From NCBI GenBank assembly GCA_014728295.1, contig WJLW01000089.1:1-64000 (forward strand): DNA of 64,000 nucleotides. Reading direction: 5' to 3'. The position numbers and the translations under genes were made by a program. This DNA is from Chitinivibrionales bacterium. Its GTDB lineage: Bacteria; Fibrobacterota; Chitinivibrionia; Chitinivibrionales; WJKA01. The number at the start of each line of letters is the position of its first letter. The stretch's first letter is position 1. Below are positions 43,692-52,943 of this stretch, piece after piece. The notes below the pieces were generated by a model that saw nothing but the letters and a program-made list of their open reading frames with translations, made no database searches and was not told where the DNA came from.

Positions 43692-44603
43692 ATGTCCCAG
43701 CCTGCCATATACCTTGACAATGTCTCTAAAGCATTCGGGGCGCAAACCGTTTTGAAGGGGATCAGTCTTTCTTTGTCGCCGGGATCGGTATATGGATTAG
43801 TCGGTCTGAACGGAGCAGGCAAAACCACATTGATACGCATCATTCTCGGGTTGCTCAAATCAAGCTCGGGCGCCGTCTCGGTGTTGGGGCACGATCCCTG
43901 GAAACATGAACCTGAACTCTATCGCCAAACGGGGGTTATGCTCGAAAGTGACGGCTTTTCAGGCAATCTGACGTTTCACCGCAACATGCAGATATTTGCC
44001 GCCGCCAAAGGCCTCGCCCCGCGCGAGGCGCTCGACTACCTTGCTCAGTTCCGGCAGTCCACCGAGCTGGTTGACTCGCGCAAAAAAGTAAAATACTTCT
44101 CACGCGGACAAAAAATGCAATGCGCCATGGCACGTGCCTTTCTGGGTTGGCCGCATCTGTGCCTGTTTGACGAACCGGTCGCTGCGCTGGACGTCGACGC
44201 GTACGATCATTTTTGCCGTCTGGTGACCCGGGCTTGTGAGCGCGGCGCCGCAATAATCATCAGTTCCCATCAACTCGATGCCATCGAAGATTTGTGCGAC
44301 AGCGTAGGAATTTTGCAGGATACTCATCTGAAACCGCTTGAGAACCACGATGTACACTCCAGTGGACGGCTCTGGAAAATCAAAGCCGATTTCAGCCCGC
44401 AGCTTGAATCCCGCATCAAGGCGTATGCGTCTGATGAGATAGTTTACAAAGATGAATGCTGGTTTTTTTCCCTGCGCGAGCCAAAGCTGCAGATCCCTGC
44501 GCTCATCAGAGAGCTGATCAACACCGGCGAATCACTTTATGAAGTGAGCCCGGTAGCCGATTCAATTCGCACCCGCATCAGAAAGATTTACTTACAGGAA
44601 TGA
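43692..44603 (+). CDS. ABC transporter ATP-binding protein
   Basis: A 303-residue ATPase with Walker A GLNGAGKTT, a modified signature FSRGQ (LSGGQ in most), Walker B LCLFDEP and the H-loop SSHQ. A C-terminal ~90-residue extension follows, as in ABC-2 drug or polysaccharide exporters. Its TGA overlaps the ATG of the permease gene as ATGA, so they form one transporter. The substrate is unknown. Confidence 0.9.
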   Translation: MSQPAIYLDNVSKAFGAQTVLKGISLSLSPGSVYGLVGLNGAGKTTLIRIILGLLKSSSGAVSVLGHDPWKHEPELYRQTGVMLESDGFSGNLTFHRNMQIFAAAKGLAPREALDYLAQFRQSTELVDSRKKVKYFSRGQKMQCAMARAFLGWPHLCLFDEPVAALDVDAYDHFCRLVTRACERGAAIIISSHQLDAIEDLCDSVGILQDTHLKPLENHDVHSSGRLWKIKADFSPQLESRIKAYASDEIVYKDECWFFSLREPKLQIPALIRELINTGESLYEVSPVADSIRTRIRKIYLQE

Positions 44604-45268
44604 AAGATACGTTTCTCATCGTCCGCAAAGAATTCCTTCATTTCCGGGGCAGCGATCCGAGTGTGTTTGTCGTCTATGTGATCATTGTCTTAATGTACAG
44701 CCTGGTTTTTGCCGCCAATCCCGCGGGTGCGGCTACACTGATCTGGTGGCTGGCGTTTTCGCTGATCATCAGCGGAACGTTTGCCAACATGATCTTTATT
44801 GCCGAACGGTGGCGGGGAAATCTGGAGATTTGGCTAACCTCCGGTGTGTCCCGTAAGTCAATTTTGTTCGGCAAGATGCTGTTTGTGATGATCATGACGA
44901 TTGTGCTCGGTGCGTTGCCGTTGGTCATTTCACGATGGTGGTCGTTACTGCTTTTTCGCATCGGCGCTGTTGAGCAGACCTCAATTGCCCCCGCCGGTCC
45001 ACTGCTGTATGTTGCCGCAACGGCCATGAATTGCAGCTCGAGTGCCTGGTTCAGTTTCAAATTTACTAATCCGCGGCTGATCAATTTTGTCAATCTGCTC
45101 CTACTGGGATTGCTGGCCGGGGCCTATTACGGGTTGCAGCAGGTTTGTGCCGAATATGCCGCCATCCTTGCCATGTTTGCCGTAATCGCAAGCATGGCCG
45201 GTATATTCATCCTCCTTGCGTTGCGGGCTTTTGAGAGTGAGCAGGTGATTCAGCCGATAACCTTTTAA
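44600..45268 (+). CDS. ABC-2-type permease
   Basis: A 222-residue membrane protein with six predicted segments and the ABC-2 pattern of an N-terminal RKEF-type amphipathic start. A CcmB-like or general exporter permease cannot be told apart. It is coupled to the ATPase gene by ATGA and shares its last four bases with the convergent Gx-type gene. Confidence 0.82.
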   Translation: MKDTFLIVRKEFLHFRGSDPSVFVVYVIIVLMYSLVFAANPAGAATLIWWLAFSLIISGTFANMIFIAERWRGNLEIWLTSGVSRKSILFGKMLFVMIMTIVLGALPLVISRWWSLLLFRIGAVEQTSIAPAGPLLYVAATAMNCSSSAWFSFKFTNPRLINFVNLLLLGLLAGAYYGLQQVCAEYAAILAMFAVIASMAGIFILLALRAFESEQVIQPITF

Positions 45269-46440
45269 TCCCGTTCCTTCTCCGCCGAATCATTGCCTCT
45301 TTTAATAACATGATGCATGACGTCCTCGAACGTGGCGCTTACCGCAAGCCGGGCTGTGGCAATCGGATGGCGCAGCATGTCCCGCATTGTCGGCCCAAGG
45401 CGGTTGCGCACCAGATTGAAGAGAACCGGGAAATCCTCCAGGGCAAGCAATCCGGCATAGAGTGTATAGCGCCTGCCGGGGAAAATCGCCTGCATGACCC
45501 CAAATACGAGCGTATGAAATTTAAGCCGGGTAAAGATGTGCGTAATCTGCAGCCAGGTCCATATGCGCAGCCATTGTCGGGCTGCAAGGTCAAGCCCGTC
45601 AAAGGTAACAAGCGGCAACCAGAGAACCCGCTTGCCGGGAGTGAAGAAGCCATACATACAGCCCACGAAAAGAAACAGTATCCAGAAGCGATAAAGCGGT
45701 GCAACCAGCACCCTCACCGATCCGCTCAGCAGTAGCTGCACGATCACGGTGACGGCAAGGGCAACGGGTATCAGCAGGTAGTAAGCATTGATAACGACAA
45801 GCGCGATGCAGAACGTAAACACCAGGGATGATGCGATTATGTTTTTCAACGTGATAACATGCTGCCGCGGCACATTGAAGGCTGCTGTAGCAAACGTATC
45901 ATTCGACTGGTCAATAATGGTGAGCAGGTAGGGAGCAATTATGCCGACAAGGCCCCCGAAGAGTATTGACGCAACAAACATGAATGGAATTTGGTACAGC
46001 AGGTAAAAGTTGGTGGCCATCAATATATAGACCATTCCCAGTTGCCCGCAATTGTGACAGGCCGCACCAATGATACCCAGACCGACGGTGCCGATCATTC
46101 CCCGTGTGCCGAGCAGGTTCCAGACTGCGCCCATGACCAGCGTCGCCAAGAGACCCCCCGTCAGCCCAAGTGCCATGGTGATAAATGAAAAACCAAAATA
46201 AAAGCCAACGGTCCACACCCTGAGCATCGTAAGTAAAAGTGCGTCAAGCGCGCCGAATCGAATAATCCAGGCGACCGTAATGCAATTGGCCAGTCCGGGT
46301 TTGAGCCAGGGCAGGAAAGGGATGCGCGGCAAGAAAAATTCAAGCGCATTGATGATTATAGCGGCAATGAGCAACGTAGCCTTGAGGCTGATGTCCGCCG
46401 CTTTTTCGGCGTCTGCCCGAGTGCTATCGGCTGACTGCAT
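45265..46440 (-). CDS. Gx transporter-family protein fused to an EcfT-like domain
   Basis: A 391-residue polytopic protein. Residues about 15-185 match the Gx transporter family (heptaprenyl-diphosphate-synthase-component-I-like), with FLPRIPFLPWLKPGLAN and an S-component-like fold of about five segments. Residues about 200-391 read like an EcfT/CbiQ transmembrane coupling subunit (segments, then GRRYTLYAGLLALEDFPVLF and a basic cytoplasmic end). An S-plus-T fusion would need ECF ATPases encoded elsewhere. It overlaps the NusG-II gene by 17 bp, the usual neighbour of Gx proteins. Confidence 0.72.
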   Translation of the reverse strand: MQSADSTRADAEKAADISLKATLLIAAIIINALEFFLPRIPFLPWLKPGLANCITVAWIIRFGALDALLLTMLRVWTVGFYFGFSFITMALGLTGGLLATLVMGAVWNLLGTRGMIGTVGLGIIGAACHNCGQLGMVYILMATNFYLLYQIPFMFVASILFGGLVGIIAPYLLTIIDQSNDTFATAAFNVPRQHVITLKNIIASSLVFTFCIALVVINAYYLLIPVALAVTVIVQLLLSGSVRVLVAPLYRFWILFLFVGCMYGFFTPGKRVLWLPLVTFDGLDLAARQWLRIWTWLQITHIFTRLKFHTLVFGVMQAIFPGRRYTLYAGLLALEDFPVLFNLVRNRLGPTMRDMLRHPIATARLAVSATFEDVMHHVIKRGNDSAEKERD

Positions 46441-46810
46441 CGATATCTTTCCGCGCAGTGGCCGATTGAATCTCGATCATGACTCTGTTGGGAGCGCAGA
46501 TTATCTGATCGTGAGAACGCTGTATCCAGCCATGATAGACACAGATCTTCTTCAAACACGAGCTGGTGTTTACTCTGACTTTTCCATTGCGAATCTCTAT
46601 CGCCATTTTCCCGATGTCGCCCCTGACGTTGAAGTGTTTTTCGGTTGACAGGGGATAGGTCGCCAGAATCTTGTCATAGTGATAAACCGCCACCGTGTCA
46701 CCTTTTTGAGCACGTGCCAGTGGAAAAAACAATGCGGCGCCGGTGATCATCAGGATAATGACAATCGCATCGAGTGGCCCGAAAATGCGGTGGTGAGTTG
46801 GAACATTCAT
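46424..46810 (-). CDS. NusG domain II-containing membrane protein
   Basis: A 128-residue protein with one N-terminal membrane segment (about 14-34) and a NusG-domain-II/RnfG-like outer part with SSCLKKICVYHGWI and ICAPNRVMIEI, the family cysteine signature. These small proteins usually accompany Gx transporters, as here. The function is unproven; a heme, flavin or quinone link has been suggested for the pair in other organisms. Confidence 0.85.
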   Translation of the reverse strand: MNVPTHHRIFGPLDAIVIILMITGAALFFPLARAQKGDTVAVYHYDKILATYPLSTEKHFNVRGDIGKMAIEIRNGKVRVNTSSCLKKICVYHGWIQRSHDQIICAPNRVMIEIQSATARKDIDAVSR

Positions 46811-46885
46811 CTTGTTTGTTTCCGCACAATGCTATATAATGTATTACGATTAGTTAAAATACTCATTTACTGTTCAGGAATTTGT

Positions 46886-47032
46886 GTGCAGAAAATCAGC
46901 CGGTCAGCACTGCGCAGAATGACGCGCCGCAGAAAAAAGACGTTTACCGTCTCTTTTTCTCTGCTCCAAATCTGGCTTGATTTGTGTGTGGCGGCCGTCG
47001 TCGTGTATGTGCTGGTGGGAAACGTTTTGTAG
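46886..47032 (+). CDS. Possible small single-pass membrane protein
   Basis: A 48-residue frame with GTG start and AGGAA 5 bp upstream. It has a basic N-terminus (SALRRMTRRRKK) and one hydrophobic segment (WLDLCVAAVVVYVLVG). It fills the gap between two operons and ends 1 bp before a convergent gene. There is no family support, so it is tentative. Confidence 0.38.
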   Translation: MQKISRSALRRMTRRRKKTFTVSFSLLQIWLDLCVAAVVVYVLVGNVL

Positions 47033-47033
47033 A

Positions 47034-47930
47034 TTACTTTGAACCGTTACTTGAATGTCTTCGCTTTGCAGCATAGGTGTCGGCTCGCACAATTGCTTTT
47101 GCGTAATAGCGGTATTTATATGTGGCGATACCTACACTTACCAGAAAATGTTCACTATACCAGCGCGCATACGGCGCAAGGCGGCCCTGAACTATTTCAT
47201 AGAGGCCGATCGTATGGCGGTGCCCGGGTTTACCCAGGCGCGCCTGCATGATCTCGGCCAGATGCGTCGCATCGGGCCGGACGGTATTGTCAATATAGTG
47301 CGACGATAGGGGGCGTCCTTCAATATCGTATTGAAAGAGGCGGTTATTGCTGCCGAAACGGAACGCCAGGGTGTATGGCTTGCCTCCCCAGCCAAAGCGG
47401 GGAGCGATCAGCATGTTGCCGGAACGGATAAGTGTGTCCTCAAACTGGCGCTTGAATAAATTGATAAACGTTTCTTTGCTCACCCCAAAGGGGATGCTGC
47501 TGAAATCATATTTTGAACTGGTGCACTGCTCAAGCTCACGTGCGACGCGCAATGATTCGGCACGCGCATAAGCCCGCTGCAGACTGTCGCGGTAGCGCTG
47601 GCGCTGCGCTTCAAGCTTTTTACGCCGCAGATCCTGTATCCATTGATATACATAGCAGGGACGCACTTTGGTCTGCAGCGAATCGTGGGCCTGGACATAT
47701 TTCTGCAGAATTTCATGATAGTTGATTGATTGCTGCCACTTTTCAACTTTTTTTTTCCAGATGAAAACGATGTTGAGATCAACCTTGCGCTCGTCGTCGG
47801 TACACTCGTAATATTCGCGAATGAATTGAGCCTCGAGCCCGTCAAAAAATTCTTTCGTAGGAACCTCATTCTCTGCGCTGAGCAGATGAGGAACGAACAG
47901 GCAGACGCATATACCAACAATACTTTTCAT
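47034..47930 (-). CDS. Exported protein of unknown function
   Basis: A 298-residue protein with a signal peptide (1-18, before ENEVPTKE). A charged coiled-coil-like stretch with RRKKLEAQRQRYRDSLQRAY (about 108-135) divides a helical N-terminal part from a C-terminal domain with repeated aromatic and basic residues. I do not recognise the family. It ends 41 bp downstream of nothing obvious and precedes the 604-residue gene on the same strand, so it might belong to the CsgG-like/MoxR group. Confidence 0.58.
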   Translation of the reverse strand: MKSIVGICVCLFVPHLLSAENEVPTKEFFDGLEAQFIREYYECTDDERKVDLNIVFIWKKKVEKWQQSINYHEILQKYVQAHDSLQTKVRPCYVYQWIQDLRRKKLEAQRQRYRDSLQRAYARAESLRVARELEQCTSSKYDFSSIPFGVSKETFINLFKRQFEDTLIRSGNMLIAPRFGWGGKPYTLAFRFGSNNRLFQYDIEGRPLSSHYIDNTVRPDATHLAEIMQARLGKPGHRHTIGLYEIVQGRLAPYARWYSEHFLVSVGIATYKYRYYAKAIVRADTYAAKRRHSSNGSK

Positions 47931-47971
47931 TTTTGCAGGTCGAGACCGGTGCTGAGGTAATGTGGTCAGGC

Positions 47972-49786
47972 CTAGTCGCCAATAAAGTGGCCGGCCCAGC
48001 TTCTTACGATTTTACCATTGAGGATATGAAATCGTCTAAGCTTTCGCAGCGTTTCTGAACTGAAGCTGTTGAGCGGAATCCAGACAAGATGTTTTTTGAG
48101 GCGTGAAGCCAGCAAATTCAGGCGTGCACCGGGCCGCTTTGCGGCAATATAGGCGACATTGCGCTCCCTGCTGAACAGCATGGCGCCATAGGTCAATCGT
48201 TCGGTCAGGTTTCGCAGATGCATGCGGTCGGTGACCTCGAAGGTATTGGGGATATGGCGCGGAGGAAAGAGCAGCGAAATTCCGCCGTAATAGGCGCGGG
48301 CGACACCGGGGCCGATCATATTTTCGAACGGATCGGACGCGAAAAACGAGAGCGTGGATTCCTGATTATGCTCCGCATACCAGGTCGAACAATGCGGGTA
48401 GCGCTCGTCATGTTCGGCATCGAAGATGATGATTACCGTATCCAGGTCTCCGCGCGACGGCGGAATTTCCTTGACGTATATATCGCCGGTATGCCAGTTG
48501 CGCAGAGTCTCTCTGAAGTCAATGCCGTCCTTGACTGATGCGGTGAATTTTTCCGCGTTGGTCATATCCTCACACATCGTGCGCTTGGCTTTTTGACGCA
48601 GGTAGGTATTGAACGATTCTATTGTGCGATCTTCGGGAACATGCGAGCACATGCCCATGGGATTCCAGCGATAGCGGTACTTTTTCTTTTGCAACTGAGT
48701 GGGGTCAGGTTTGATGGAGAGCGTTTTCCACACCAGCGGCGTATCGCGCAACAGGTTGATTGCTTCGTGCGTTGTATCATCAAGCGGCGTTGTCAGGCGG
48801 TCGATCCCCAGGCTCATTAGCGGGTCGTCGAGGGTAAAGGGCAGAAAAGGGTAGTACTTGGCGCTTTTGAGAATTTTGAGTGCGTAGGCATTGCCGCCGA
48901 CGCCCTTGGCCGCGGCAACAATGTCGAACAGATCCGGTATCATCCGCTGGTCCAGGAGCGTAAGATTGCGGATAAATTTCAGGGCAACCTGGATGCGTGC
49001 CGGGGAAAGCTCGATGATACTCTCCTGGTCTTCGAGATATTCGTCGCGGGTCTCCTGAAAAAGCTCTTTAATCGTCGTAATCACCTCCGTGCGGGGTGCG
49101 AAGGGGTCTTGCCGTTCTTTTTCGAGTTTGCCGGTAACGAACGGCAACTCTCCCAGTGCAAAATAGAGGTGATCTGGATTGATGAAGTTGCTGTCGACGA
49201 AATACTGCGGCGGAGCGGGGAGTTGACGGTTGAGATAGGCGGCATTTGCATAGTGCAGAATGGTTCGGGCAATGTGCTTGACGTGTACCAGTGCCAGGAT
49301 CGAATCGAAATCCGCCCGTAAATCGTGCAGCTTGCGAGCGATAAACGCTCCCGCCGCATCCTCGGGTGAATTCTTCGCAGGATTGCCGATGATTCTCAGG
49401 CATAAGGAAACATACGCATCGAGACCAAGCTTCTCAATTGCGTGAGAATCGGGGAACCCGCCATATGTTGTTGGCTTGCGAAGCTGGGGATAGCCAATGC
49501 AGCGTGCGGGGATACGATTGTGGATGGTTTGGCGTATGCCCTCAATAGCCGCGTCGCTCGGATCTGTGGGAATGTAATACCAGGGCTCTTCAAATGCATG
49601 CGCGTACACTGCCGAAATGAACGGCAGCCGGTCAACTGCACTGCGCAGCTTTTCCTCGAAAGGCTCTGGCAGATCAACGGCAACACAATCGAATTGGGTA
49701 TTCGTACACAGAGTGCGAACGTGGCCGGAAAAGTAAACATTGCCGTGAAGAATGGGAACCAGAGTAATTTCCGGGGCAAGCTTCAC
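47972..49786 (-). CDS. Unknown 604-residue protein coupled to a MoxR AAA+ ATPase
   Basis: A 604-residue cytoplasmic protein with no signal peptide or membrane segment. The N-terminal FDCVAVDLPEPFEEKL and ISAVYAHAF segments recall the first domain of DUF5682-type MoxR partners, but the rest is unfamiliar. A C-terminal third has VIIIFDAEHDE, ESTLSFFASDPFENM and GPGVARAYYGG. No VWA metal site (DxSxS) is visible. The start overlaps the MoxR stop as ATGA, so the two are made together. Likely a client or partner of the ATPase; the activity is unknown. Confidence 0.72.
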   Translation of the reverse strand: MKLAPEITLVPILHGNVYFSGHVRTLCTNTQFDCVAVDLPEPFEEKLRSAVDRLPFISAVYAHAFEEPWYYIPTDPSDAAIEGIRQTIHNRIPARCIGYPQLRKPTTYGGFPDSHAIEKLGLDAYVSLCLRIIGNPAKNSPEDAAGAFIARKLHDLRADFDSILALVHVKHIARTILHYANAAYLNRQLPAPPQYFVDSNFINPDHLYFALGELPFVTGKLEKERQDPFAPRTEVITTIKELFQETRDEYLEDQESIIELSPARIQVALKFIRNLTLLDQRMIPDLFDIVAAAKGVGGNAYALKILKSAKYYPFLPFTLDDPLMSLGIDRLTTPLDDTTHEAINLLRDTPLVWKTLSIKPDPTQLQKKKYRYRWNPMGMCSHVPEDRTIESFNTYLRQKAKRTMCEDMTNAEKFTASVKDGIDFRETLRNWHTGDIYVKEIPPSRGDLDTVIIIFDAEHDERYPHCSTWYAEHNQESTLSFFASDPFENMIGPGVARAYYGGISLLFPPRHIPNTFEVTDRMHLRNLTERLTYGAMLFSRERNVAYIAAKRPGARLNLLASRLKKHLVWIPLNSFSSETLRKLRRFHILNGKIVRSWAGHFIGD

Positions 49787-50718
49787 GCTGGGGGATCCTC
49801 ATCCTTGTCCGGATTTAAATCGTCATCCTCGGGAAAAAAGAAGTCGCCCATATGCATGTTGGGAAGATGCTCACCCGACATTTTGCGCTTTTCGGCAAGA
49901 GAATCCAGGTCCAGGGCCTCAGAGCCGAGAATCTGCTCAATGGCCTTAAAGAAAAGATTTTCAACATTTGCCTCGGGATTGCTCTTTTGTTGTTTGAGGG
50001 TATAGCGTATCGCGTTGATCCCGTCACGAACCGAATAGGGAAGATCGAAACCATGAGCACGCTGCAGATAATTGACGCAGAGATTCAGTACATCCTCAGA
50101 AGAAAAGGGAAGATTGTAGGAGAGTATTCTGATCTCATCGTCTCGATTGGGAAAGCCGATTTCGATACCGGGCTGCAGTCGCGACATGATGTAGTCAGGT
50201 ATTTCAAAGGTTGATGAATCTTCGTTCATGGTGACTGTCGCTCTGAATTCTTTATGTGCATTGACCATGACACCGGCCACGATCGATTCTGCGGTCCGCC
50301 GGTTGTCAAAAAGTCCGGCCAGGGAGGCCCAGGACTTTTCGGCCATGCGGTTGCCTTCGTCAAGAATGGCAATGCCGCCGGTTATCGCAGCGGATAGCAG
50401 CGGGCTGGCATGGTAGGAGATGGCGCCTTTTTCGGAGAGTACCGGCGTAATCAGCAGGTCTTCCGGGCGCGTATCTGACGTGCACTGCACTATGTAAATG
50501 TCTTGCTTGCGCGAGGCCCCCGCAGCGATGGCCAGGGTCGTTTTGCCGATGCCGGGCGGCCCGATTATGCGCGGGGTCAGTGGCAGGTCCTGATCGTCAA
50601 CGCAGATCCAGCAAGCCAGAAGCTGCCTGAGCGGTTCCTGCTGACCAATCCATTGGGTCGGATTGGACAGGGGGTTGGAGAGAATTATTTCGACGTCATC
50701 AAGAGTTACTTTTTTCAT
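49783..50718 (-). CDS. MoxR-family AAA+ ATPase
   Basis: A 311-residue ATPase with Walker A GPPGIGKT (53-60), a Walker B of the form AILDEGNRM (DEINRA in most MoxR) and an arginine-finger/sensor region around YIMSRLQPG. The C-terminal end is acidic (DDDLNPDKDEDPP). MoxR proteins act as chaperones that load metals or assemble complexes, usually with a VWA partner; here none is adjacent. It is coupled by ATGA overlaps to the CsgG-like gene upstream and the 604-residue gene downstream. Confidence 0.85.
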   Translation of the reverse strand: MKKVTLDDVEIILSNPLSNPTQWIGQQEPLRQLLACWICVDDQDLPLTPRIIGPPGIGKTTLAIAAGASRKQDIYIVQCTSDTRPEDLLITPVLSEKGAISYHASPLLSAAITGGIAILDEGNRMAEKSWASLAGLFDNRRTAESIVAGVMVNAHKEFRATVTMNEDSSTFEIPDYIMSRLQPGIEIGFPNRDDEIRILSYNLPFSSEDVLNLCVNYLQRAHGFDLPYSVRDGINAIRYTLKQQKSNPEANVENLFFKAIEQILGSEALDLDSLAEKRKMSGEHLPNMHMGDFFFPEDDDLNPDKDEDPPA

Positions 50719-51716
50719 GGGCGCTCTATTTTTCCGCGATTGAACTTTCTGATAAATTCGTTGTTGTCAAGATCGTCCTCAATTGTTTCCGCAATTTCTT
50801 CGAATGCATTTTCAAACGGTGTTTCGTCGCCCCAGTGCCGATCGCCTTTTTCTTTGATGCGCACCGAGTAACGCGGCTCGGGGGAGGTGGGGCCCGTGAA
50901 AAACGAAAAGGTAACGTCTGCAATGCCGTGTTGCTGATTGCGGGGGGCAGGTTCGGTAACGTACGCGTTCATCCGGTAGCGGATAATCAACACGTTATCT
51001 CCCGCAACCTCAGCCAGTCTGTTTTGCGGTGCAAGCAAAACCTCTTCATCAAAAATTTCGTTGAACGCATCCTGCAGATCTTCGTCGATTTCTTCGAGGT
51101 TGTCCCGGCTAAGTGAAAATCCGAGCTCCTGTTCGGCAAAGCTTGCCATAACCAGATAGATCTTGCCGTTTTTGATTACTTCCATCTCCGACTCACTTTT
51201 ATCGCTTTCGGAAACCTCGAACGCCACCTTTTGGACATCCTCCGGTGCTTTGCCGGCGGTCAATTCCCAGGCAATGACGCTCAACATGGCTACCACATCT
51301 TCAATATCGCCTTTGATGTCTTTTGAGACTACTTTTTCTATTTTGCCTGTTGCTACCGATACCTGACGTATGTTCATCATGTACAGGCTGCCCAGTTTGC
51401 CGATAGATCCGGTCACGATTTTTTGCACGCCGAGTACCTGACCCATTTCCACCATGCAGCCTTCATCGGAGCAGACGCCCGAATGCTGAAAGCCCTGCTC
51501 TTTGAGAATGGCCTGCATCTGATCGCGTTCCATCACCTGCACAAGCCGGGTATTAAACAACTCGTTCCTGAAGCGGTCTGATAGCACATCCGCCTCGCCG
51601 TCTTTGATTCCACTGGTATTTTTCAGATTGAGCACGGCAATAATCGGTTTGGATTGCCCGGCTTTGGCTATCACACAAGCTGGGAGTAGTAAAAAGACAG
51701 TTGTGATTGCTCGCAT
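50715..51716 (-). CDS. CsgG-like exported protein
   Basis: A 333-residue protein with a signal peptide (1-19). The first part has IAVLNLKNTSGIKDGEADVLSDRF and ILKEQGFQHSG, the nucleotide-binding-like CsgG/LpoB fold that appears in outer-membrane assembly proteins. A long acidic C-terminal half is not recognised and contains EEIDEDLQDAFNEIF. A lipoprotein Cys at residue 14 lies inside the signal sequence, but a lipobox is not clear. It heads the CsgG-like/MoxR/604-residue operon, coupled by ATGA. Confidence 0.75.
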   Translation of the reverse strand: MRAITTVFLLLPACVIAKAGQSKPIIAVLNLKNTSGIKDGEADVLSDRFRNELFNTRLVQVMERDQMQAILKEQGFQHSGVCSDEGCMVEMGQVLGVQKIVTGSIGKLGSLYMMNIRQVSVATGKIEKVVSKDIKGDIEDVVAMLSVIAWELTAGKAPEDVQKVAFEVSESDKSESEMEVIKNGKIYLVMASFAEQELGFSLSRDNLEEIDEDLQDAFNEIFDEEVLLAPQNRLAEVAGDNVLIIRYRMNAYVTEPAPRNQQHGIADVTFSFFTGPTSPEPRYSVRIKEKGDRHWGDETPFENAFEEIAETIEDDLDNNEFIRKFNRGKIERP

Positions 51717-51830
51717 AAGCTTAGCCTCCGTATAAACAGACAGAGCATAATTGCAAAATACACTATCTCAGTGATTAGCGCGGAGAACAACCTGCTGCGA
51801 AGATAGCCTGGAATACACAAGGCGCAAAGC

Positions 51831-52808
51831 CTATTCGCCGGCAAAGAGATCTTCGTATTCCCGGTCTTCCCACAGCCGTTTGACTTTGTCTTCCCATCTG
51901 TCAATGAGATTGGTGTTCAGGCGTGGATCTTTGGCCATTTCAGCTTTGCGTGCGTTTTTTAAATTTGAATAAACGCCCATATACGATTGCGCCTTCTTCA
52001 ACTCGCCAAATTTGATATGCAACGCAACGATGGTATAAATTACCTGCAGCTCAATCTCTTCAGAGTTGCACTCGGAATTTTTGAACGACTCTTCGATAAA
52101 ACCCAGCGCCTCTCTCAAAATCAAGGTGTTGTCATTGTCGCATGCTTTTAAAATGCCTGCGATTTTCAGTGCGTAGGCTCCCATTTTGTAATAGGAGTAC
52201 GGCAGTTCAAACCATGCCTCGACGCTGGCGCGTGCCATGGCCAGCCGGTAGCTGATGACACCCGCTTCGGCAATGCGGGGGCGTTTGAAAAACTCCTCCG
52301 GATTGGAAACCGTCTGTGCAATAGCTTTACGTTCACCAATTTTTTCCTGAAGAGAGATAATTACATTGCTCATCAACTGGCTTTTGGATTCGGGGATATT
52401 GGCGCTTGCCGGACGATTGAAATCTTTGCGATCGGGAGAAGCGAAGAGGCAACGCGGGCATACGGTTACTGCCAGTATCGTGTAATCGACCGTGCGGTAG
52501 CCGGCTGCGCCTTCATAAATCGGAACCAGAAATTTGTTTTGCGTAACTTGCTGGCTTTTGGCGCGAAGCTGATAACAGACAATTTCGGGCTGATTGCACA
52601 CCGGACAGCTCAGTTTTTGCTCAAATACCGGATCATCGCCGCCGGTGCCTTCTCCGGTGTAGGAGACCTGTTCCTGCTGCTCTTTGACCTTCTTTATGTT
52701 TTTGATATCGAGACTGGGACCGAATTGCCTGATATAGAGGTTCACCAGATTATCATCATGCAGCAATACCTGCAAACGGCGTTTTACCTCGGCAACATTT
52801 ATGGTCAT
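51831..52808 (-). CDS. DUF2225 zinc-ribbon/TPR protein
   Basis: A 325-residue cytoplasmic protein. A pair of CxxC motifs (CPVC and CPRC), spaced about 45 residues apart, forms the DUF2225 zinc site with YRTVDY and VTVCPRCLFAS. The C-terminal half is helical with TPR-like character. Known only as a widespread bacterial family of unknown function. It lies 114 bp from the CsgG-like gene on the same strand, so possibly transcribed before it. Confidence 0.82.
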   Translation of the reverse strand: MTINVAEVKRRLQVLLHDDNLVNLYIRQFGPSLDIKNIKKVKEQQEQVSYTGEGTGGDDPVFEQKLSCPVCNQPEIVCYQLRAKSQQVTQNKFLVPIYEGAAGYRTVDYTILAVTVCPRCLFASPDRKDFNRPASANIPESKSQLMSNVIISLQEKIGERKAIAQTVSNPEEFFKRPRIAEAGVISYRLAMARASVEAWFELPYSYYKMGAYALKIAGILKACDNDNTLILREALGFIEESFKNSECNSEEIELQVIYTIVALHIKFGELKKAQSYMGVYSNLKNARKAEMAKDPRLNTNLIDRWEDKVKRLWEDREYEDLFAGE

Positions 52809-52943
52809 GACAAGCCTATCCTGCAGCTTGAGAATTTAGGGGTTCGGTCTTTTGTTGAATTATCCTATAAACCGGCAGCGCTGTCAAGCTGATTGGAATT
52901 GGCGTTCAGTGTCGATAACAAAGGTATGAATGGCGCTTGGAGC

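Noticed and set aside
43692..46440. ABC ATPase as the ECF ATPase for the Gx-EcfT-like fusion
   Set aside because: The ATPase is coupled to its own ABC-2 permease and is convergent with the fusion gene, so an exporter is more likely.
46679..47032. 117-codon plus-strand frame
   Set aside because: Its first two-thirds lie opposite the NusG-II gene; only the last 48 codons have a start site, so the shorter frame was kept as tentative.
47972..49786. VWA domain in the 604-residue protein
   Set aside because: I looked for a DxSxS metal site and found none; FDAEHDE near the C-terminus does not fit.
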